Shown in pieces: positions 60,289-64,000 of a DNA stretch of 64,000 bases. The DNA comes from Roseobacter sinensis (GTDB lineage Bacteria; Pseudomonadota; Alphaproteobacteria; Rhodobacterales; Rhodobacteraceae): assembly GCF_025755255.1 (NCBI RefSeq), contig NZ_JALIEB010000005.1:62001-126000 (forward strand), given 5' to 3'. Below the pieces are notes generated by a model. It had not been told where the DNA came from. It ran no database searches and was given only the letters and a program-made list of their open reading frames with translations. The position numbers were made by a program, and so were the translations under genes. The stretch's first letter is position 1. Every line of letters starts with the position of its first letter.

Positions 60289-61722
60289 GTGACAGATCAA
60301 GCGCCGCCTCCCAGCCTCTACGCCGCCCGCGAGCCGATTTTTCCGCGGCGTGTCTCAGGCCAGTTTCGGAACCTCAAATGGGTGATCCTCGTGATCACCC
60401 TTGGTATCTATTACCTCGTGCCCTGGATCCGTTGGGATCGGGGGCCCGCGCTGCCCGATCAGGCGGTCCTGCTCGATCTGGCGAACCGCCGTTTCTATTT
60501 CTTCTGGATCGAGATCTGGAGCCACGAGTTCTACTTCGTCGCCGGTTTGCTGATCATGGCGGGGCTGGGGCTCTTCCTTTTCACGTCCGCCCTGGGGCGG
60601 GTCTGGTGCGGCTATGCCTGCCCGCAGACCGTCTGGACGGATCTCTTCATCCTCGTGGAGCGCTGGGTCGAGGGCGACCGCAACGCACGGCTCCGCCTGC
60701 ACCGGCAAGAGAAGATGGACCTGCGCAAGCTGCGGCTGCGGCTCACCAAGTGGCTGCTCTGGCTGCTGATCGCGGTTGCGACCGGCGGCGCCTGGGTCTT
60801 CTACTTCGCCGATGCGCCCACGCTCTTCGTCGATCTCTTCACCGGGCAGGCCCATGCGGTTGCCTACATCACCGTCGCAATCCTGACCGCGACGACCTTC
60901 GTTTTCGGTGGCTTCATGCGCGAGCAGATCTGCATCTATGCCTGCCCTTGGCCGCGCATCCAGGCGGCGATGATGGACGAAGACACGCTGACGGTCGCCT
61001 ACCGCGAGTGGCGGGGGGAACCCCGCAAACACAGCCAGGATGCGAAAACGCAGGAGCAGGGCGACTGCATCGACTGCATGGCCTGCGTGAACGTCTGCCC
61101 AATGGGCATCGATATCCGTGACGGGCAGCAGCTGGAATGCATCACCTGCGCGCTCTGCATCGACGCATGTGACGATGTAATGGAGCGCATCGGCAAGCCT
61201 CGGGGGCTCATCGACTACATCGCCCTGTCCGACGAGGAGCGCGAGCGTGCGGGCGCAGAACCCCGGGCGGTCTGGAAGCATATCTTCCGCCCCCGCACGA
61301 TGCTTTACACTGCGCTCTGGAGCGGTGTGGGTGTGGCCCTGCTTGTCGCACTGTTCATCCGGGCCGAGATCGAGATGACGGTGGCCGCTGTGCGCAACCC
61401 GACGTTTGTCACCCTCTCGGATGGCTCGATCCGGAACACCTATGACATCCGGCTGCGCAACAAGAATAACGACGAGCGGCTGTTCCGCCTCTCTGTCGCG
61501 GGCGATCCCGCCTTGCGCATCCAGCTTGAAGGCACGCCCTATGGCTCGGTCGACGTACCGGCCGATACGTCCCTCTTGCAGAGGGTCTACGTGATCGCAC
61601 CGCCGGGATCGACTCCCGCGGAAGCTGCCCGCACCGATCTTCGCTTCTGGGTCGAAGATCTCTCAAACGGCGATCGCGCCTACAAGGACAGTAGTTTTAC
61701 CGGCACAGGAGATGAAGAATGA
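60289..61722 (+). CDS. ccoG: Cytochrome c oxidase accessory protein CcoG (RdxA/RdxB/FixG)
   Basis: A 477-residue polyferredoxin-like membrane protein required for cbb3 assembly, probably a copper reductase. GYACPQTVWTDLF and CIYACPWPRIQAAMMD are conserved, and the 4Fe-4S sites are DCIDCMACVNVCPMGIDIRD and CITCALCIDACDDVM. About five membrane segments precede or flank these, with a periplasmic immunoglobulin-like C-terminus (from about 355). The start is GTG at 60289 and its stop overlaps the ccoH start. Confidence 0.95.
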   Translation: MTDQAPPPSLYAAREPIFPRRVSGQFRNLKWVILVITLGIYYLVPWIRWDRGPALPDQAVLLDLANRRFYFFWIEIWSHEFYFVAGLLIMAGLGLFLFTSALGRVWCGYACPQTVWTDLFILVERWVEGDRNARLRLHRQEKMDLRKLRLRLTKWLLWLLIAVATGGAWVFYFADAPTLFVDLFTGQAHAVAYITVAILTATTFVFGGFMREQICIYACPWPRIQAAMMDEDTLTVAYREWRGEPRKHSQDAKTQEQGDCIDCMACVNVCPMGIDIRDGQQLECITCALCIDACDDVMERIGKPRGLIDYIALSDEERERAGAEPRAVWKHIFRPRTMLYTALWSGVGVALLVALFIRAEIEMTVAAVRNPTFVTLSDGSIRNTYDIRLRNKNNDERLFRLSVAGDPALRIQLEGTPYGSVDVPADTSLLQRVYVIAPPGSTPAEAARTDLRFWVEDLSNGDRAYKDSSFTGTGDEE

Positions 61723-62192
61723 CGACCGCACCCAAGCAATTGACCGGCCGCCATGTGGCCCTGATTTTCGTCTCGGCCTTTACCGTGATCATCGCGGTCA
61801 ATCTGACGCTGGCTTACAGCGCGCTCAGCACCTTTCCGGGCCTCGAGGTCAAGAATTCCTACGTCGCGAGCCAGCACTTCGACAAGAACCGTGCCGCCCA
61901 GCAGGCCCTGGGCTGGTCAGTGCTGGCCCAAGCGCGGGGTGACGAGGTTGTGCTGTCGATCACGGATACCGCGGGGCGCCCTGTTCAGGTCGCGGAGCTT
62001 GACGCGACCCTTGGGCGGGCAACCCATGTGCGCGACGATCGGATCCCGGCCTTCGTCTACGATGGGGCCGATTATGTTGCACCGGCCGAGCTTGCACCCG
62101 GCAACTGGAACCTGCGGATGAAGGCGGTGGCAGCGGACGGGACCGTGTTCCAGCAGCGCGTCATCCTGCGCGTGCCAAAGGGCGCTTCGTGA
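61719..62192 (+). CDS. ccoH: Cbb3 oxidase assembly protein CcoH (FixH)
   Basis: A 157-residue protein with one N-terminal membrane anchor (about residues 10-32, HVALIFVSAFTVIIAVNLTL) and a periplasmic FixH domain (QQALGWSVLAQARGDEVVLS and the later GNWNLRMKAVAADG). It helps mature the cbb3 complex. It overlaps ccoG at its start and ccoI at its stop (GTGA), so the ccoGHI products are translated together. Confidence 0.93.
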   Translation: MTTAPKQLTGRHVALIFVSAFTVIIAVNLTLAYSALSTFPGLEVKNSYVASQHFDKNRAAQQALGWSVLAQARGDEVVLSITDTAGRPVQVAELDATLGRATHVRDDRIPAFVYDGADYVAPAELAPGNWNLRMKAVAADGTVFQQRVILRVPKGAS

Positions 62193-64000
62193 CGACGGCC
62201 AGCACAAATACGCCGGTGGGGTGCGCCGGATGCGTTGCGGCGGCGGCCCAGCCCGTTGCCGCGCCGCCTCGGGATGCGCGGATCATGCTGTCCTTGCCGA
62301 CGATCCATTGCCAGGCCTGCATCGCGAAGGTCGAACGGGCGCTCAACGCGCACCCTGGCGTGACGTCCGCGCGGGTTAACCTCACTTTGAAACGCGCCCT
62401 GATTGACGCGGCACCCGATGTGACGCCCGCGGCATTGGCGGAGCTTATGATGCGCGAGGGGTTCGAGGCGCATGAGCTCGATCCCGCTGCGCTGAACGAA
62501 ACCGCGACGGGCAGCGCGGGCCGCGATCTGCTGATGCGTCTGGCGGTGGCCGGCTTTGCCTCGATGAACGTGATGCTTCTGTCGGTCGCGGTCTGGTCCG
62601 GGGCCGAGGATGCAACGCGCGATCTCTTCCACTGGATTTCCGCCGCGATTGCCTTGCCTGCGATCGCCTTCTCGGCGCAGCCGTTCTTCGTGAACGCCTG
62701 GCATGCGCTGAAGGCCGGGCGGCTGAACATGGACGTGCCCATCAGCCTGGCGATTCTGCTCGCCTTGGTGACCTCCCTCTGGGAGACCTGGCTGTCCGGG
62801 CATCACGCCTACTTCGATGCGGCGCTGACGCTGACCTTCTTCCTGCTGGCAGGCCGCTGGCTGGACGCACGTGCCAGATCGGCGGCGCGGTCGGCGGCGG
62901 AGGAATTGACTGCCCTGGAGGTCCCCCGCGCGTGGCGTGTGACCGAGGAGGGGCCTGTCGAAGTCCCTGTCTCCGAGTTGCGGCTCGGCGATCACGTGCT
63001 CGTCCGCCCAGGAGGCCGCGCACCCGTCGACGGCCTTGTCATCGAAGGGCGGTCGGAAGTGGACCGGGCGCTGCTGACCGGTGAGACCTTGCCCGAAACG
63101 AAGGGGCCTGGCGACGCCATGAGTGCCGGCGAGGTCAATCTGACCGGCCCGCTCACGCTGCAGGCGACGGCGGTTGGTCAGGACACATCGTTGCAGCGCA
63201 TGGCGGCGCTTGTCGCCATCGCCGAAAGCGGCCGGTCACGGTACACCTCTCTCGCGGATCGGGCGGCGAAGCTCTATGCGCCGGGCGTGCATATCCTGGC
63301 GGCGCTGGCGTTTCTGGGTTGGCTGATCTGGTCGGGGGACATGCGGGTCTCGCTGAACATCGCGGCGGCGGTGCTGATCATCACCTGTCCCTGTGCCCTG
63401 GGGCTGGCGGTTCCGGCGGTGACGACGGCCGCGTCTGGCAGGCTCTTCGGAAAGGGACTTCTGATCAAGAACGCAAACGCGCTGGAGCGGCTTGCGGAGA
63501 TCGATACGGTGGTCTTCGACAAGACGGGCACGCTGACGACCGGGCAGCCCCGGCTGACCAATTGGGATGATCTCGATCCCACGCAGAAGGCGATTGCTCA
63601 TGCGCTGGCGAGCGGGTCGCATCACCCGCTTTCGCAGGCCATCTGCGCAGCGGCGCAGGCGGAGGGGATGCTGCCTGCGGATCTCACGGACCGTGCCGAG
63701 CGACCGGGATATGGCGCCGAGGCTCGGCTTGGCGATCGGCCGGTGCGTCTGGGGCGCCCGGACTGGATCGGGCTGTCGTGCGGTGGATATGATATCTGCA
63801 CTGCCCTGCAGGGTCCGGAGGGGGCGCCGGTTCTGCTGCGCTTCACCGACGCGGCCCGGAAAGGAGCATCGGATACGCTCGCGGCGCTCAAGGCCCAAGG
63901 ATTGGACATAGTTCTGCTGTCCGGCGATCGGCCAGCGGCTGTCTCGACCTTCGCGGACCGGCTGGGCATCGCGGATTGGCACGCGGGGATGCTCCCCGAC
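62189..64000 (+). CDS. ccoI: Copper-translocating P-type ATPase CcoI (FixI), partial
   Basis: The first 604 residues of a P1B copper ATPase; the gene runs off the right edge. It supplies copper for the CcoN active site. An N-terminal Cys motif (C12-x2-C15) and an HMA metal-binding domain with CQAC (41-44) precede the membrane domain. TGE of the actuator domain is in LLTGETLPETKG, the copper-binding CPC is at 400-402 (IITCPCALGLAVPA), the phosphorylated Asp444 in FDKTGTLTTGQP, and HP of the nucleotide domain in SGSHHPLS. GTG start overlaps the ccoH stop. Confidence 0.95.
   Translation, partial: MTTASTNTPVGCAGCVAAAAQPVAAPPRDARIMLSLPTIHCQACIAKVERALNAHPGVTSARVNLTLKRALIDAAPDVTPAALAELMMREGFEAHELDPAALNETATGSAGRDLLMRLAVAGFASMNVMLLSVAVWSGAEDATRDLFHWISAAIALPAIAFSAQPFFVNAWHALKAGRLNMDVPISLAILLALVTSLWETWLSGHHAYFDAALTLTFFLLAGRWLDARARSAARSAAEELTALEVPRAWRVTEEGPVEVPVSELRLGDHVLVRPGGRAPVDGLVIEGRSEVDRALLTGETLPETKGPGDAMSAGEVNLTGPLTLQATAVGQDTSLQRMAALVAIAESGRSRYTSLADRAAKLYAPGVHILAALAFLGWLIWSGDMRVSLNIAAAVLIITCPCALGLAVPAVTTAASGRLFGKGLLIKNANALERLAEIDTVVFDKTGTLTTGQPRLTNWDDLDPTQKAIAHALASGSHHPLSQAICAAAQAEGMLPADLTDRAERPGYGAEARLGDRPVRLGRPDWIGLSCGGYDICTALQGPEGAPVLLRFTDAARKGASDTLAALKAQGLDIVLLSGDRPAAVSTFADRLGIADWHAGMLPD

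Overview
The window is a contiguous chromosomal stretch from an alphaproteobacterium of the Rhodobacteraceae/Roseobacteraceae type. Evidence: high-GC coding sequence throughout; an L-malyl-CoA/beta-methylmalyl-CoA lyase; FnrL next to hemN and a ccoNOQPGHI cluster; alphaproteobacterial markers such as the FYDLN acid-rich protein, TrcR (DUF1013) and COQ9; and three Lrp/AsnC regulators. Nearly all genes are ordinary core genes. I see no prophage, IS element, CRISPR array or plasmid function.

Layout. 1-5.7 kb: an unidentified frame at the left edge, tRNA-Ala(GGC), FYDLN protein, YgjP-like metallopeptidase, GntR regulator, GNAT enzyme, accA, a LysE exporter divergent from an Lrp regulator, and a DUF302 protein. 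5.7-10.7 kb: malyl-CoA lyase (mcl1), then a probable D-amino-acid module (DgcN-like N-acetyltransferase, DgcA-like epimerase, Lrp regulator, a 55-aa DUF1127-like protein, D-amino-acid transaminase). 11.0-13.1 kb: a fatty acid hydroxylase and an acyltransferase broken by three -1 frame shifts, which would form one fused protein if repaired. 13.1-19.7 kb: DUF1244 protein, pyruvate kinase, rpmI-rplT, an LpxL-like acyltransferase and a polar amino acid ABC transporter. 19.7-27.2 kb: alpha/beta hydrolase, a lower-GC kinase-like phosphotransferase, pheS and pheT separated by two genes, and ytoQ. 27.2-36.9 kb: GST, mscL, DUF1330, LysR regulator, ald with a divergent AldR-like regulator, a CAP-domain protein with acidic Pro repeats, rpsU, coq9, quinone oxidoreductase, RNase T2 and trcR. 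37-44.6 kb: dnaX-ybaB-membrane protein-recR (minus strand), a TetR regulator with twin operators facing a hydrolase, SRP RNA and a CpdB-like phosphodiesterase. 44.6-53.5 kb: nudC, SRPBCC protein, pheA, membrane cytochrome c and the yejABEF peptide importer. 53.5-64 kb: hemN, fnrL, a universal stress protein and ccoNOQP-ccoGHI; ccoI runs off the right edge.

How the genes work together. The right end is a microaerobic respiration module. FnrL senses oxygen, three FNR-type boxes lie in the hemN/fnrL and usp/ccoN intergenic regions, hemN supplies haem without oxygen, and ccoGHI assemble the copper-dependent cbb3 oxidase. The 6.9-10.7 kb genes plausibly channel amino groups from D-amino acids into D-glutamate and then L-glutamate. 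Other features are non-coding: a 54-bp dispersed repeat in two inverted copies, a 21-bp palindromic repeat shared by two convergent-gene terminator regions, a perfect 22-bp inverted repeat, and several well-formed promoters and operators.
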